From Pseudonocardia petroleophila (GTDB lineage Bacteria > Actinomycetota > Actinomycetes > Mycobacteriales > Pseudonocardiaceae), in the NCBI RefSeq assembly GCF_014235185.1, contig NZ_CP060131.1:2301501-2365500 (forward strand): 64,000 bases of DNA, written 5' to 3'. Position numbers and translations under genes: made by a program. The notes below the pieces were generated by a model that did not search any database, was not told where the DNA came from, and was given only the letters and a program-made list of their open reading frames with translations. This document shows, piece after piece, positions 27,411-36,222 of this stretch. Numbering within the stretch: the first letter of the stretch is position 1; each line of letters opens with the position of its first letter.

Positions 27411-29290
27411 GCCAGCTCTCCAGACAGGTAGCTCAGGAACAGGTCCTGCAGTTCCTCGGCCTTGAACGGCAGGCCGGTGACGTTCGTGTAGCTCTTCGCG
27501 TCGACGAGGTACCGCGCGCGCAGGAGCAGGACCAGCTGACCGAGGTTCATCTCGGGCACCAGGACCGTGTCGTAGCGGGCCAGCACCTCGCCGAGGTTGG
27601 CCGGGAACGGGTTGAGGAAGCGGATGTGGGCCTGTGCGACCTTGTGGCCCAGCGCCCGGACGCGGCGGGCTCCTGCGCCGATCGGGCCGTAGGTGGAGCC
27701 CCAGCCCAGCACCAGCAGCGATGCGTCGCCGGTGGGGTCGTCGACCTCGAGGTCGGGCACGGTGATCCCGTCGACCTTCGCGCCGCGCAGCCGCACCATG
27801 CGGTCGTGGTTGGCCGGGTCGTAGGAGATCGAGCCGCGGCCGTCGGCCTTCTCCAGGCCGCCGATCCGGTGCTCCAGGCCCTTCGTGCCCGGGACCGCCC
27901 ACGGTCGGGCGAGCGTGTCGTCGTCGCGCAGGTAGGGCCAGAACTCGCCGGAGCCGTCGGGGGCGTTGGTCTCGGTGGCGAAGCCCGGGTCGATCGGGGT
28001 CAGGGTGTCGACCGACGGGACCTTCCACGGCTCGGAGCCGTTGGCCAGCGAGCCGTCGGACAGCAGCAGCACCGGGGTGCGGTAGGTGACCGCGATCCGC
28101 GCCGCCTCCAGCGTGGCGTCGAAGCAGTCGCCGGGGCTCTGCGGGGCGACGACCGGGACGGGCGACTCGCCGTTGCGCCCGAACATCGCGTGCAGCAGGT
28201 CGGCCTGCTCGGTCTTGGTGGGCAGGCCGGTGGACGGGCCGCCGCGCTGGACGTCGACGACGATCATCGGCAGCTCCAGCGCCACCGCGAGGCCGACGGT
28301 CTCCGACTTGAGCGACAGGCCGGGCCCGGAGGTGGTGGTGACGCCCAGCGCCCCGCCGAACGAGGCGCCGAGCGCCGCGCCGACGCCGGAGATCTCGTCC
28401 TCGGCCTGGAACGTGGTGACGCCGAAGCCCTTGTGCTTGCTCAGCTCGTGCAGGATGTCCGACGCCGGCGTGATCGGGTACGACCCGAGGAACACGGGCA
28501 GCCCGGTGACCTGGCCCGCGGCGACGAGGCCGTAGGACAGCGCGGTGTTGCCGGTGATCTGGCGGTAGGTGCCGGTGGGCAGCGGCGCGGGCTTCACCTC
28601 GTAGGTGACGGCGAACGCCTCGGTGGTCTCGCCGTAGGCGTGCCCGGCCTTGAACGCCAGGATGTTGGCCTCGGCCAGGTCGGGGCGGCGCGCGAACTTC
28701 TCCCGCAGGAACCGCTCGGTGCCCTCGTGCGGCCGGTGGTACATCCACGACAGCAGCCCGAGCGCGAACATGTTCTTCGCCCGCTCGGCGTCCTTCTTGC
28801 TCAGCCCGGTCTCCGACAGCGCACCCATCGTCAGGGTGGCCATCGCGACCTCGTGCACCGCGTACTGCTCCAGCGAGTCGTCCTCGAGCGGGTTCGCCGC
28901 GTACCCGACCTTCGTCAGGTTGCGCTTGGTGAACTCGTCGGTGTTGACGATCAGCACGCCGCCCGCGGGCAGGTCGGCGATGTTGGCCTTGAGCGCGGCC
29001 GGGTTCATCGCGACGAGGACGTCGGGGCGGTCGCCGGGGGTGAGGATGTCGTAGTTCGCGAAGTGCAGCTGGAACGACGACACGCCCGGCAGCGTCCCGG
29101 CAGGGGCCCGGATCTCCGCGGGGAAGTTCGGCAGCGTCGAGAGGTCGTTGCCGAACGCGGCGGTCTCGGAGGTGAACCGGTCACCGGTGAGCTGCATGCC
29201 GTCGCCGGAGTCGCCCGCGAAGCGGATGACGACACGATCCTTCTCCACGACCTGCGAGCGGTCGACGTCGGTGTCGGGGGTGGCAGTCAT
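27407..29290 (-). CDS. korA: 2-oxoacid:ferredoxin oxidoreductase, fused gamma-alpha subunit
   Basis: 627 residues. The N-terminal part (about 20-200, VVIRFAGDSGDGMQLTGDRF onwards) is the gamma domain. The rest is the alpha pyrimidine-binding domain (YPITPASDILHELSKHKG, then FQAEDEISGVGAALGASFGG) plus the C-terminal fold (LVLGWGSTYGPIGAG). This fused architecture is that of actinobacterial KorA. The domain pairing suggests 2-oxoglutarate, but the substrate is not proven. No clear ribosome-binding site is seen; a -35/-10 pair lies upstream. Confidence 0.92.
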   Translation of the reverse strand: MTATPDTDVDRSQVVEKDRVVIRFAGDSGDGMQLTGDRFTSETAAFGNDLSTLPNFPAEIRAPAGTLPGVSSFQLHFANYDILTPGDRPDVLVAMNPAALKANIADLPAGGVLIVNTDEFTKRNLTKVGYAANPLEDDSLEQYAVHEVAMATLTMGALSETGLSKKDAERAKNMFALGLLSWMYHRPHEGTERFLREKFARRPDLAEANILAFKAGHAYGETTEAFAVTYEVKPAPLPTGTYRQITGNTALSYGLVAAGQVTGLPVFLGSYPITPASDILHELSKHKGFGVTTFQAEDEISGVGAALGASFGGALGVTTTSGPGLSLKSETVGLAVALELPMIVVDVQRGGPSTGLPTKTEQADLLHAMFGRNGESPVPVVAPQSPGDCFDATLEAARIAVTYRTPVLLLSDGSLANGSEPWKVPSVDTLTPIDPGFATETNAPDGSGEFWPYLRDDDTLARPWAVPGTKGLEHRIGGLEKADGRGSISYDPANHDRMVRLRGAKVDGITVPDLEVDDPTGDASLLVLGWGSTYGPIGAGARRVRALGHKVAQAHIRFLNPFPANLGEVLARYDTVLVPEMNLGQLVLLLRARYLVDAKSYTNVTGLPFKAEELQDLFLSYLSGELA

Positions 29291-29324
29291 AGGTCGGTCG
29301 TGTCCTCGTTCCGGACGGGTGCGG

Positions 29325-29352
29325 AGAGTACTGAGGCGAGGTTAACTCCCAA
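29325..29352 (-). promoter_or_regulatory. Candidate promoter of korAB
   Basis: On the minus strand TTGGGA (29352-29347) and TACTCT (29330-29325) are 16 bases apart, a reasonable sigma-70-type pair placing transcription start about 25-30 bases before the korA ATG. The rest of this gap between korA and the enoyl-CoA hydratase gene shows no further strong signal. Confidence 0.4.
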
Positions 29353-29416
29353 TTCGTCCCAGTGTCCCCGCACCCTGCCTGATGTCACACCTCGTCAAAA
29401 GGTGGGCGTCCCCTGC

Positions 29417-30169
29417 TCAGGAACGGCTGATCTTCGCCTGCAGGGCGGCGAGGCGGGTGCGGAACTCCTCGGAGTGCACCGACTCGGCCTGCGCCCGGAC
29501 CTCGATCTCCAGCACCTCGGCCTGCGTCGAGAGCGCCGCCGCCAGCCGCATGGTCGCCTTCGTCGTGACCGTGAGGTCGCGGGGGTTGGCCGCGGCCCGG
29601 GCACCCATCTCGATCGCGGCCGCCACCACGTCGTCGACGGCGCGGTGCACCAGCCCGATCCGCTCGGCCTCGGCGGCGTCGACGACCTCGCCGAACAGCG
29701 TCAGCGCGGCCGCCGCCTGCGCGCCGAGGACCCGGTGCGCCATCCAGGTGTACCCACCGCCCGGGTGCAGGCCCAGCGGCAGGAACCGGGCGTCGAACTT
29801 CGCCTTCGGGCCGGCCAGGCGGACGTCGGCGGCCAGCGCGAGGTTCATCCCGGCCCCGACCGCGGCCCCGTTGACGGCGGCGATCGTCGGCAGCGGGCAG
29901 TCGGCGATCGCCAGGAAACCCGCGTAGACCCGCTTCAGGGTGGCGGGGTCCGCCGTCGCCAGCTCGGCGAGGTCGCCGCCCGCGCAGAAGCCGGGATCCT
30001 CCCCGGTGACGACGATCGCGCCGACGGTCGGATCGGCCACGGCCGCGTCGACCGCGGCGGCGAGCAGCCCCGAGAGCTCCAGGTTCATCGCGTTGCGGCG
30101 TGCCGGGTGCGACAGCGTGAGGAGCGCGACGCCGTCGGTGGTCGCGCTGTGGACAGTGATGTCGGCCAT
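29417..30169 (-). CDS. Enoyl-CoA hydratase/isomerase family protein
   Basis: A crotonase-fold enzyme of 250 residues. Oxyanion-hole segments are DPGFCAGGDLAEL (about 57-69) and NGAAVGAGMNLALAADVRLA (about 99-118). The usual catalytic Glu pair of true hydratases is not obvious: at the second position the sequence reads FLPLGLHPGGGYTWMAHRVLG (split: FLPLGLHPGG, YTWMAHRVLG). It may therefore be an isomerase or another crotonase. Upstream of korA on the same strand. Substrate unknown. Confidence 0.85.
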   Translation of the reverse strand: MADITVHSATTDGVALLTLSHPARRNAMNLELSGLLAAAVDAAVADPTVGAIVVTGEDPGFCAGGDLAELATADPATLKRVYAGFLAIADCPLPTIAAVNGAAVGAGMNLALAADVRLAGPKAKFDARFLPLGLHPGGGYTWMAHRVLGAQAAAALTLFGEVVDAAEAERIGLVHRAVDDVVAAAIEMGARAAANPRDLTVTTKATMRLAAALSTQAEVLEIEVRAQAESVHSEEFRTRLAALQAKISRS

Positions 30170-30207
30170 GGCCGCATCCTGCCCCAGCCCCGGCTACCGT
30201 CCGGTAC

Positions 30208-30708
30208 ATGTCCCTCTCCGTGCCCGAGAGCGCCGTCCGGCCCGCCTCGCACCCCGACACGCCCCCGCCCGGCACCCGGCTGCCGGCCCACTACGAGGGC
30301 TGCTTCGGCTGCGGGAACCTCGAGGGCGGCATGCGGATGAGCTTCGTCGTCGCCGAGGACCTGGCGGTCACCAGCACGTTCGCCGTGCAGCGCCACCACC
30401 AGGGCGCGCCCGGCATCGCGCACGGCGGGGTCGTCTCGGCCGCGTTCGACGAGGCGCTCGGGCTGCTCGCCGTGCACCACCGCGAGCCGTCCGTCACCGC
30501 GAGCCTGCAGACCCAGTTCCGCAAGCCCGTGCCGGTCGGCTCCGTGCTGCACCTGCGCACCCGGATCGTCGGGCGCGAGGGCCGGAAGATCTGGTGCGAG
30601 GGCGAGGCCCGGCTGGACGCGCCCGACGGTCCGCTGGCGGCCACGGCGTCGGCGCTGTTCGTCGTCGTACCGATGACGCACTTCGCCGAGCACGGCACCC
30701 CCGAGTAG
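30208..30708 (+). CDS. PaaI/THEM4-like acyl-CoA thioesterase
   Basis: A hotdog-fold thioesterase of 166 residues. The signature is HQGAPGIAHGGVVSAAFDEA (about 64-83), which carries the catalytic Asp and the HGG of the PaaI group. GCFGCGNLEGGMRMSF near residue 31 is typical of the THEM4-like branch. It probably hydrolyses medium or long acyl-CoA. It is divergent from the enoyl-CoA hydratase gene and followed 3 bases later by a flavo-oxidase gene. Confidence 0.83.
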   Translation: MSLSVPESAVRPASHPDTPPPGTRLPAHYEGCFGCGNLEGGMRMSFVVAEDLAVTSTFAVQRHHQGAPGIAHGGVVSAAFDEALGLLAVHHREPSVTASLQTQFRKPVPVGSVLHLRTRIVGREGRKIWCEGEARLDAPDGPLAATASALFVVVPMTHFAEHGTPE

Positions 30709-30711
30709 CCG

Positions 30712-31992
30712 GTGTGGCGGAACTGGGCCGGCAACCAGCGCACCGACCCGGTGCGCACGGTGGTGGCGCGCGACGCCGGTGACGTCGTCGACGCGGTGCG
30801 GGCGGCGCGCCGCGACGGGCTGCGGGTCACCGCGCTCGGCTCCGGGCACTCGTTCACCGCGATCGGGGCACCGCTCGGGGTCGCCGTGCGGGCCCCGGCC
30901 GACCCGGCCGCGGTACGCGTCGACGGCGAGCTCGTCACGGTGCCGGCCGGGCTGCCCCTGCACGCGCTCAACGCGCTGCTCTGGGAGCACGGGCGCGCCC
31001 TGCCCAACCTCGGCGACATCGACGTCCAGACCGTCGCGGGCGCGATCTCCACCGGCACGCACGGCACCGGGGCGGCGCACCGCGGGATCGCCGCGCAGGT
31101 CCGGGCGCTCGACCTCGTGACGGCCGACGCGACGCTGCTGCACCTGTCCCCGTCGTCGCACCCGGACGTGTTCGCGGCCGCGCGGGTGGGTCTCGGGGCG
31201 CTGGGGGTGCTGGTCGCCGTCACGCTGGCGACGGTCCCGGCGTTCCGGCTCCGCGCCGTCGAGCGGGTGGAACCGCTGGCCGCGGTGCTCGGGGACCTCG
31301 ACGGGTTCCTCACCTCGGCCGAGCACGTCGAGTTCTACTGGTTCCCGCACTCCGACACCGCCGCGACCAAGCGCAACGACCCCGTCGCCCCCGGACCCGA
31401 CCGCGGGCGGGTCGGGCGGTGGGTCGGCGACGAGCTGCTCGGCAACGCCGGGTTCGGTGCGGTCTGCCGGCTCGGGCGGGCGGCGCCGGCGCTCGTGCCG
31501 CGGCTCAACCGGTTCGTCGCCGCGCGGATGGCGGCCGGCGAGTACGTCGACCGCTCCTACCGCGTGTTCACCAGCCCGCGCCGGGTGCGGTTCCTGGAGA
31601 TGGAGTACGCGGTGCCGCGGGCCGCGCTGCGCGAGGCGTTCGACGGGATGCGGGCCGCGGCCGCCCGGCACGCGCGGGCCGTGCCGTTCCCGGTGGAGGT
31701 GCGGGTCGCGGCGGCCGACGACGTCCCCCTGTCGACGGCGAGCGGCCGCGACAGCGCCTACGTCGCGGTGCACGTGCACCGCGGGCAGCCGCACGAGGCG
31801 TACTTCGGGGCCGTCGAGGACGTCATGACCGCGCTCGGCGGGCGCCCGCACTGGGGCAAGCTGCACACGCGCACGGCGGACGACCTCCGCCCGCTGTACC
31901 CGGGGTTCGACGCGTTCACGGCCCTGCGCGACCGCCTCGACCCCGACCGCCGCTTCACCAACCCCTACCTGGACCGGGTGCTCGGATGTTGA
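30712..31992 (+). CDS. FAD-linked sugar-lactone oxidase (ALO family)
   Basis: A 426-residue flavoenzyme of the D-arabinono-1,4-lactone oxidase/L-gulonolactone oxidase type. The FAD_binding_4 domain has LGSGHSFTAIGAPLG (around 37-51, with a His in the position used for covalent flavin in relatives) and ISTGTHGTGAAHRG. The C-terminal ALO domain ends with PHWGKLHTRTADDLRPLYPG, containing the HWGK variant of the active-site HWAK motif. GTG start, no strong ribosome-binding site; it overlaps the next gene by 7 bases. Substrate unknown. Confidence 0.85.
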   Translation: MWRNWAGNQRTDPVRTVVARDAGDVVDAVRAARRDGLRVTALGSGHSFTAIGAPLGVAVRAPADPAAVRVDGELVTVPAGLPLHALNALLWEHGRALPNLGDIDVQTVAGAISTGTHGTGAAHRGIAAQVRALDLVTADATLLHLSPSSHPDVFAAARVGLGALGVLVAVTLATVPAFRLRAVERVEPLAAVLGDLDGFLTSAEHVEFYWFPHSDTAATKRNDPVAPGPDRGRVGRWVGDELLGNAGFGAVCRLGRAAPALVPRLNRFVAARMAAGEYVDRSYRVFTSPRRVRFLEMEYAVPRAALREAFDGMRAAAARHARAVPFPVEVRVAAADDVPLSTASGRDSAYVAVHVHRGQPHEAYFGAVEDVMTALGGRPHWGKLHTRTADDLRPLYPGFDAFTALRDRLDPDRRFTNPYLDRVLGC

Positions 31993-32990
31993 CCGTCCAC
32001 GACCTGACCACTCCCGCCCTGCTCGTCGACGTCGACGCGCTGGACGCCAACCTCGCCGACATGGCCGCCGCGCTGCCCGGCCCCCGGCTGCGCCCGCACG
32101 TGAAGGCGCACAAGACCACCTCGCTCGCCGCCCGGCAGGCCGCGGCCGGGCACACCGGGTTCACCTGCGCCACGGTCCGCGAGGTCGAGGGGATGGCCGC
32201 CGCGGGCCTGGGCGCGGACCTGCTGCTCGCCAACGAGGTCCTCGACGCCCGGCGCCTCGGGGTCCTGGACGCCCGGGTCACACTGGCGGTCGACTCCGAG
32301 GAGACCCTGCGCGCGGCCGTCGACGGCGGGGTGCGGGAGGTGCTGGTCGACGTCAACGTGGGGCTGCCGCGGTGCGGGATCGCGCCGTCGCGGGCCGGGT
32401 GGCTGGCCGACCGCGCCCGGGCCGCCGGGCTGACCGTGCGCGGCGTCATGGGCTACGAGGGGCACCTCATGATGCTCGACGACGTCGCCGAGCGCGGGCG
32501 GCTCACCCAGGAGTGCATGGAGCGGCTGCTCGCGGCGCACGCCGACGTCGGCGGGGAGGTCGTCTCCGGCGGCGGCACCGGCACCTACGCGCTGAACACC
32601 TGGGTCACCGAGGTCCAGGCCGGCTCCTACGCGCTGATGGACACCGCCTACACCGCGGCCGGGCTGCCGTTCCGGCAGGCGCTGACCGTGCTGGGCACGG
32701 TGATCTCGGTGACCGCGCCCGCCGGGGGGATGCCCGGGTGGGCCGTCGCGGACGTCGGGCTCAAGGCGCTGGGGATGGACCACGGCAACCCCGCCGTCCC
32801 GGACGCCCAGGTGTGGTTCTGCTCCGACGAGCACCTGACGTTCGCGCCCGACGCGCCCGTCGCGGTGGGGGACCGGGTCCGGGTGGTGCCCGCGCACGTC
32901 GACCCGACCATGGCGATGCACGAGCGGGTGCACCTCGTGCGGGGCGACGAGGTGCTCGACACCTGGGCGGTGGACCTGCGCGGCTGGTGA
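31986..32990 (+). CDS. DSD1-family PLP enzyme, D-threonine aldolase type
   Basis: A fold-type III PLP enzyme of 334 residues. The Schiff-base lysine is in RPHVKAHKTTSLAARQ (about 35-50); GGGTGTY (about 198-204) binds the phosphate. Near the C-terminus the metal site reads VVPAHVDPTMAMHE, an HxD pair as in D-threonine aldolase rather than the HxC of D-serine dehydratase. So I favour metal-dependent D-threonine (or 3-hydroxy-D-amino acid) aldolase. It overlaps the lactone oxidase gene, implying an operon. Confidence 0.8.
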   Translation: MLTVHDLTTPALLVDVDALDANLADMAAALPGPRLRPHVKAHKTTSLAARQAAAGHTGFTCATVREVEGMAAAGLGADLLLANEVLDARRLGVLDARVTLAVDSEETLRAAVDGGVREVLVDVNVGLPRCGIAPSRAGWLADRARAAGLTVRGVMGYEGHLMMLDDVAERGRLTQECMERLLAAHADVGGEVVSGGGTGTYALNTWVTEVQAGSYALMDTAYTAAGLPFRQALTVLGTVISVTAPAGGMPGWAVADVGLKALGMDHGNPAVPDAQVWFCSDEHLTFAPDAPVAVGDRVRVVPAHVDPTMAMHERVHLVRGDEVLDTWAVDLRGW

Positions 32991-32991
32991 T

Positions 32992-33438
32992 TCACACCTG
33001 CGCCACGTCGGCGACGGGCCGCCACGCCTCCCAGACCTGCGCGGCCCAGCGCCGCACCAGCGCGCAGTGCCCGGCGGCGTCGCGGGCGGCCACCACGTCG
33101 ACGATCGTGAGCGCGCCCCGGCGGGCGGGCGGGACGAGCGGCCCGGTCGGGCGGCGCCGCAGGGCGTCGGACGCCCACCGCACGTGCCGGCCCAGCGCGT
33201 CGCCCTCCAGGCCCCGCTCGACCGCGCCCCGCAGCGCCGCCAGGTGCACGGCGACCGCGTGCCCGCTCGACGACGCCGGGTGCTGCAGCGTGTAGGCGGC
33301 CACGGTGATCCGGTGCACGGCGAAGTACGCCGGATCGGAGAACTCCCGCTCCGCGACGACCAGCGCCCGCTCCGCGCACGCCGCCGACGGGACGGGCGGG
33401 CCGTCCCCGGTGCCGCAGCCCGGGCAGTCGTCCCTCAC
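32992..33438 (-). CDS. DUF5946 family protein
   Basis: A 148-residue protein starting [18 protein letters not shown]. The CPGCG near the start, [19 protein letters not shown] and [17 protein letters not shown] are the DUF5946 signature. Function unknown; the CxxC may bind a metal. The GTG overlaps by 4 bases the stop of the phytanoyl-CoA dioxygenase-like gene upstream, so the two are coupled. Confidence 0.72.
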   Translation of the reverse strand: MRDDCPGCGTGDGPPVPSAACAERALVVAEREFSDPAYFAVHRITVAAYTLQHPASSSGHAVAVHLAALRGAVERGLEGDALGRHVRWASDALRRRPTGPLVPPARRGALTIVDVVAARDAAGHCALVRRWAAQVWEAWRPVADVAQV

Positions 33439-34007
33439 CCGCGCCGCCAGGTGACCTGCAGCGCGTCGCGGCGGACCGTCGAGCGGTTGCGGGTGCCGGA
33501 GTGCCACAGGTGACCGTTGAGGACCACCGCGGACCCGGCCGTCAGCGCGATGCGCCGCTCGCCGGGCCAGCCGCGGTCGACCGTGTCACCCGGTGCGCCG
33601 CGCTTCCAGACGTGCGTGCCCGGGACGACGCGGGTCGCGCCCCCGTCCTCGGCGACGTCGACGAGCGCGACGACCGCCACGGCGACCTGCGGCTGCTGCG
33701 GCGGCGGCCCGCCGAAGTCGGCGTGCAGGGCCTGCGCGCCGAACCCGGGGTGCGGGGCGCGGACGTGCAGTGCGCCGCGGACGGGCTCCGGCCCGAGCAC
33801 GTGCTCGACCGCCGCGACCAGCCGCGGGGCCGTCCAGACCGCCTCGACCGCGGGCCCGCGCAGGTCGTCGACGTGCAGCGTCCCGCCGGGTCCGCGCGGC
33901 CCGGCGCGGTCCAGTGCGTCGGCCATCGCGGCCCGGACGCCGTCGAGCGCGGCGGCGTCGAGGAGGTCGGGGAGCAGCAGGTAGCCGTCGGTGTCGAGAG
34001 CGGTCAC
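33435..34007 (-). CDS. Phytanoyl-CoA dioxygenase (PhyH) family protein
   Basis: A 2-oxoglutarate/Fe(II) oxygenase-like protein of 190 residues, short for the family. The HxD of the iron site is in [10 protein letters not shown] (near 94-103) and the distal His in [13 protein letters not shown] (about 166-178), with a following Arg for 2-oxoglutarate. It probably hydroxylates a small substrate. It is divergent from the htpX gene and coupled to DUF5946 downstream. Confidence 0.78.
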   Translation of the reverse strand: MTALDTDGYLLLPDLLDAAALDGVRAAMADALDRAGPRGPGGTLHVDDLRGPAVEAVWTAPRLVAAVEHVLGPEPVRGALHVRAPHPGFGAQALHADFGGPPPQQPQVAVAVVALVDVAEDGGATRVVPGTHVWKRGAPGDTVDRGWPGERRIALTAGSAVVLNGHLWHSGTRNRSTVRRDALQVTWRRG

Positions 34008-34115
34008 GCCCAGAGAGTGCGACCTGACAGCGGGTGGAGGTCAAGCGGTTTCGGAACACCACCCCGTCGTGGCTCGTTGAAGGTGCAAGCGACACCGGAA
34101 GGGACGGAACCCGTC

Positions 34116-34967
34116 ATGAACGGCCTCAAGACCGCGCTCCTGCTCGGTGGGATGAGCGGGCTCGTGCTCCTCGTCGGGTCGATGTTCGGCCGGACCGGGC
34201 TCGTGATCGCCGTCGTGGCCGCGCTGGCGATCAACGGGTGGGCGTACTTCAACTCCGACAAGGTGGCCCTGCGGGCGATGCACGCCCGGCCCGTCACCGA
34301 GCCGGAGCACCCGGCGATGTACCGGATCGTCCGCGAGCTCTCCCGCGCCGCGCGCCAGCCGATGCCGCGCCTCTACATCTCCCCGACGGCCGCCCCCAAC
34401 GCGTTCGCCACCGGCCGCAGCCCGCGCCACGCCGCGGTCTGCGCCACCACCGGCCTGCTGGAGATCCTCGACGAGCGCGAGCTCCGCGCGGTGCTGGGTC
34501 ACGAGCTCTCGCACGTCTACAACCGCGACATCCTCATCTCCTCGGTGGCGGGCGCGCTCGCCACGGCCGTCGGCTTCCTGGCCAACATGGCGATGTTCTC
34601 CGGCCTGTTCGGCGGCAGCTCCGACGACCGGCCCAACCCGATCGCGATGCTGCTCATCGCCTTCCTCGGCCCGGTGGCCGCCGGGCTGGTGCAGATGGCC
34701 GTGAGCCGGTCGCGGGAGTACCAGGCCGACGCCAGCGGCGCGGCGCTGACGGGTGATCCGCTGGCACTGGCGTCGGCGCTGCGCAAGCTCGCGACCGGCA
34801 CCCAGCTCGCGCCGCTGCCGCCGGACCCCCAGCTCACCGCCCAGTCGCACCTGATGATCGCCAACCCGTTCCGGGCCGGGGAGCACATGGCCCGGCTGTT
34901 CGCCACCCACCCGCCGATGGAGGACCGCATCCGTCGGCTGGAGGAGATGGGCCTGCACCGGCACTGA
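34116..34967 (+). CDS. htpX: HtpX membrane zinc metalloprotease
   Basis: An M48 protease for membrane-protein quality control, 283 residues. Two membrane helices lie near the N-terminus (about 5-45), then the zinc motif [11 protein letters not shown] (about 131-141) and the third ligand Glu in [14 protein letters not shown], with two more helices between. The start was chosen at ATG 34116 ([12 protein letters not shown]), as in orthologues. The ribosome-binding site is weak (GGGACGG). The upstream 108 bases hold a divergent promoter region with no recognised heat-shock operator. Confidence 0.9.
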   Translation: MNGLKTALLLGGMSGLVLLVGSMFGRTGLVIAVVAALAINGWAYFNSDKVALRAMHARPVTEPEHPAMYRIVRELSRAARQPMPRLYISPTAAPNAFATGRSPRHAAVCATTGLLEILDERELRAVLGHELSHVYNRDILISSVAGALATAVGFLANMAMFSGLFGGSSDDRPNPIAMLLIAFLGPVAAGLVQMAVSRSREYQADASGAALTGDPLALASALRKLATGTQLAPLPPDPQLTAQSHLMIANPFRAGEHMARLFATHPPMEDRIRRLEEMGLHRH

Positions 34968-34978
34968 CCGGTCTCCTC

Positions 34979-35542
34979 CTACGGGGTGCGGCCGAACCTG
35001 CCCAGCAGCTCCGCCTGCGCCCCGCTCCCGGCCGGGACCTCGACGAGCGGGCCGATCACCCCGATGCGGTGGTAGAGCGCCTCGGTCTCCTCGACGTACC
35101 AGGCCAGCAGCGCCTCGACGACCTCCCCGTCGAGCGTCTCGTCGGTGCCGAGCGCGCGGGCGAGGTCCCAGGCGTGCACGAGGTGGTCGGCCGAGAGCTG
35201 CAGCACGTACTCGCGCGCGGGGCGGTCGCCGAACGACAGGTGCGCGACGCCCTCCACGGTGCCCTCCGCGAGCACCGCGGCGAGCGCGGCGGCCGCGGCC
35301 TCGTCGTAGGTGGCGAGCGGGTCGGCGCCGAGCAGGTCCCCGTCGAACCGGTCGCCGACCTCGGCGATCGTCGCCCCGCCGAGCAGCAGCGGTGTCCACC
35401 GCTCCTCGTTGACGAGGTGGTTGACCAGGTCGCGCACGTCCCAGCCGGGGTTGACGGTGGGCGCGGCCCAGCGGCCGTCGACGGCGTGCACGCGCTCGCC
35501 GAACGCGGCGCTGCACCGGGTGTAGATCTCTCGGACGTCCAT
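34979..35542 (-). CDS. TIGR03086-type putative metal-binding (mycothiol-S-transferase-like) protein
   Basis: A 187-residue DinB-superfamily protein of the maleylpyruvate isomerase-like TIGR03086 branch. N-terminal NPGWDVRDLVNHLVNEERW includes the first metal-binding His, and the later SADHLVHAWDLARALG the second and third. Such proteins are thought to use mycothiol, which fits an actinobacterium. The start at MDVREIY was preferred; an in-frame ATG at 35587 would add 15 residues of MDDDTGPDSSH type with no family match. Confidence 0.76.
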   Translation of the reverse strand: MDVREIYTRCSAAFGERVHAVDGRWAAPTVNPGWDVRDLVNHLVNEERWTPLLLGGATIAEVGDRFDGDLLGADPLATYDEAAAAALAAVLAEGTVEGVAHLSFGDRPAREYVLQLSADHLVHAWDLARALGTDETLDGEVVEALLAWYVEETEALYHRIGVIGPLVEVPAGSGAQAELLGRFGRTP

Positions 35543-35614
35543 CCGTCGATTGTGCGATGAGTCCGGCCCGGTGTCGTCGTCCATGCTGTGACACCCCGGC
35601 CGGAGGAGACCACC

Positions 35615-36160
35615 ATGGGACAGATCAAGGTCAGCGAGTTCATCACCCTCGACGGGGTGATCGGGGCGCCCACGTTCACCTTCGACCACCCGTTCACCGA
35701 CGCGATGGGCGAGGCCATGGGCCGGCTCACCACCGGGGGCTCGGAGGCGATCCTGTTCGGGCGCACCACGTGGGAGGAGTCGGGCCCGGCCTGGACCTCG
35801 CGCGACATGGCGGACGACCCCGGCGCCCCGTTCTTCAACGACACGCCCAAGTACGTCGTGTCCGCGTCCCGCACCGACGCCGACGGCTGGGCGCACTCCT
35901 CGCTGCTCGGCGGCTACGACGCCGCGACCCTGCGGGAGTTCAAGGACGGCGTCGCCGGCGGGATCTACTGCTACGGCAGCGGCACCCTCGTGCGCGCGAT
36001 GCTCGCCGACGGGCTGGTCGACGAGCTGCACCTGTGGCTCTACCCGGTCGCGGTCGGCGACGGGCCGAAGCTGTTCCCGGAGGGCACGCGGTCGACGCTG
36101 AGGCTCGGCGGCAGCGAGTCGTTCGACAACGGCGTCGTGCACCTGACGTACACGCCCTGA
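35615..36160 (+). CDS. Dihydrofolate reductase/RibD C-terminal family protein
   Basis: A 181-residue reductase-fold protein. FITLDGVIGAP (about 8-18), the ILFGRTTWEESGPAW region (about 46-60) and IYCYGSGTLVRAMLADGLVD (about 114-133) match the RibD-C/DHFR group of single-domain reductases; DELHLWLYPVAVGDGPKLF is conserved in it. Substrate unknown. The strong GGAGGAG (35602-35608) 6 bases before the ATG selects this start over the earlier ATG. Confidence 0.83.
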   Translation: MGQIKVSEFITLDGVIGAPTFTFDHPFTDAMGEAMGRLTTGGSEAILFGRTTWEESGPAWTSRDMADDPGAPFFNDTPKYVVSASRTDADGWAHSSLLGGYDAATLREFKDGVAGGIYCYGSGTLVRAMLADGLVDELHLWLYPVAVGDGPKLFPEGTRSTLRLGGSESFDNGVVHLTYTP

Positions 36161-36189
36161 CCGGACCGCACCCGGCGCCGTGCTAGGTT

Positions 36190-36205
36190 CGGTATAACTA
36201 TACCG
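36190..36205. promoter_or_regulatory. Palindromic operator at the M24 peptidase promoter
   Basis: CGGTATAACTATACCG is an inverted repeat with 7-bp arms and a 2-base centre. It includes TATAAC, a plausible -10 box, 25-30 bases before the start codon, so a bound regulator would block the promoter. AT-rich sequence this symmetric stands out in GC-rich DNA. The regulator is not identified; GntR or TetR type is a guess. Confidence 0.6.
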
Positions 36206-36222
36206 GCTAGGTGGGGGTGCCC

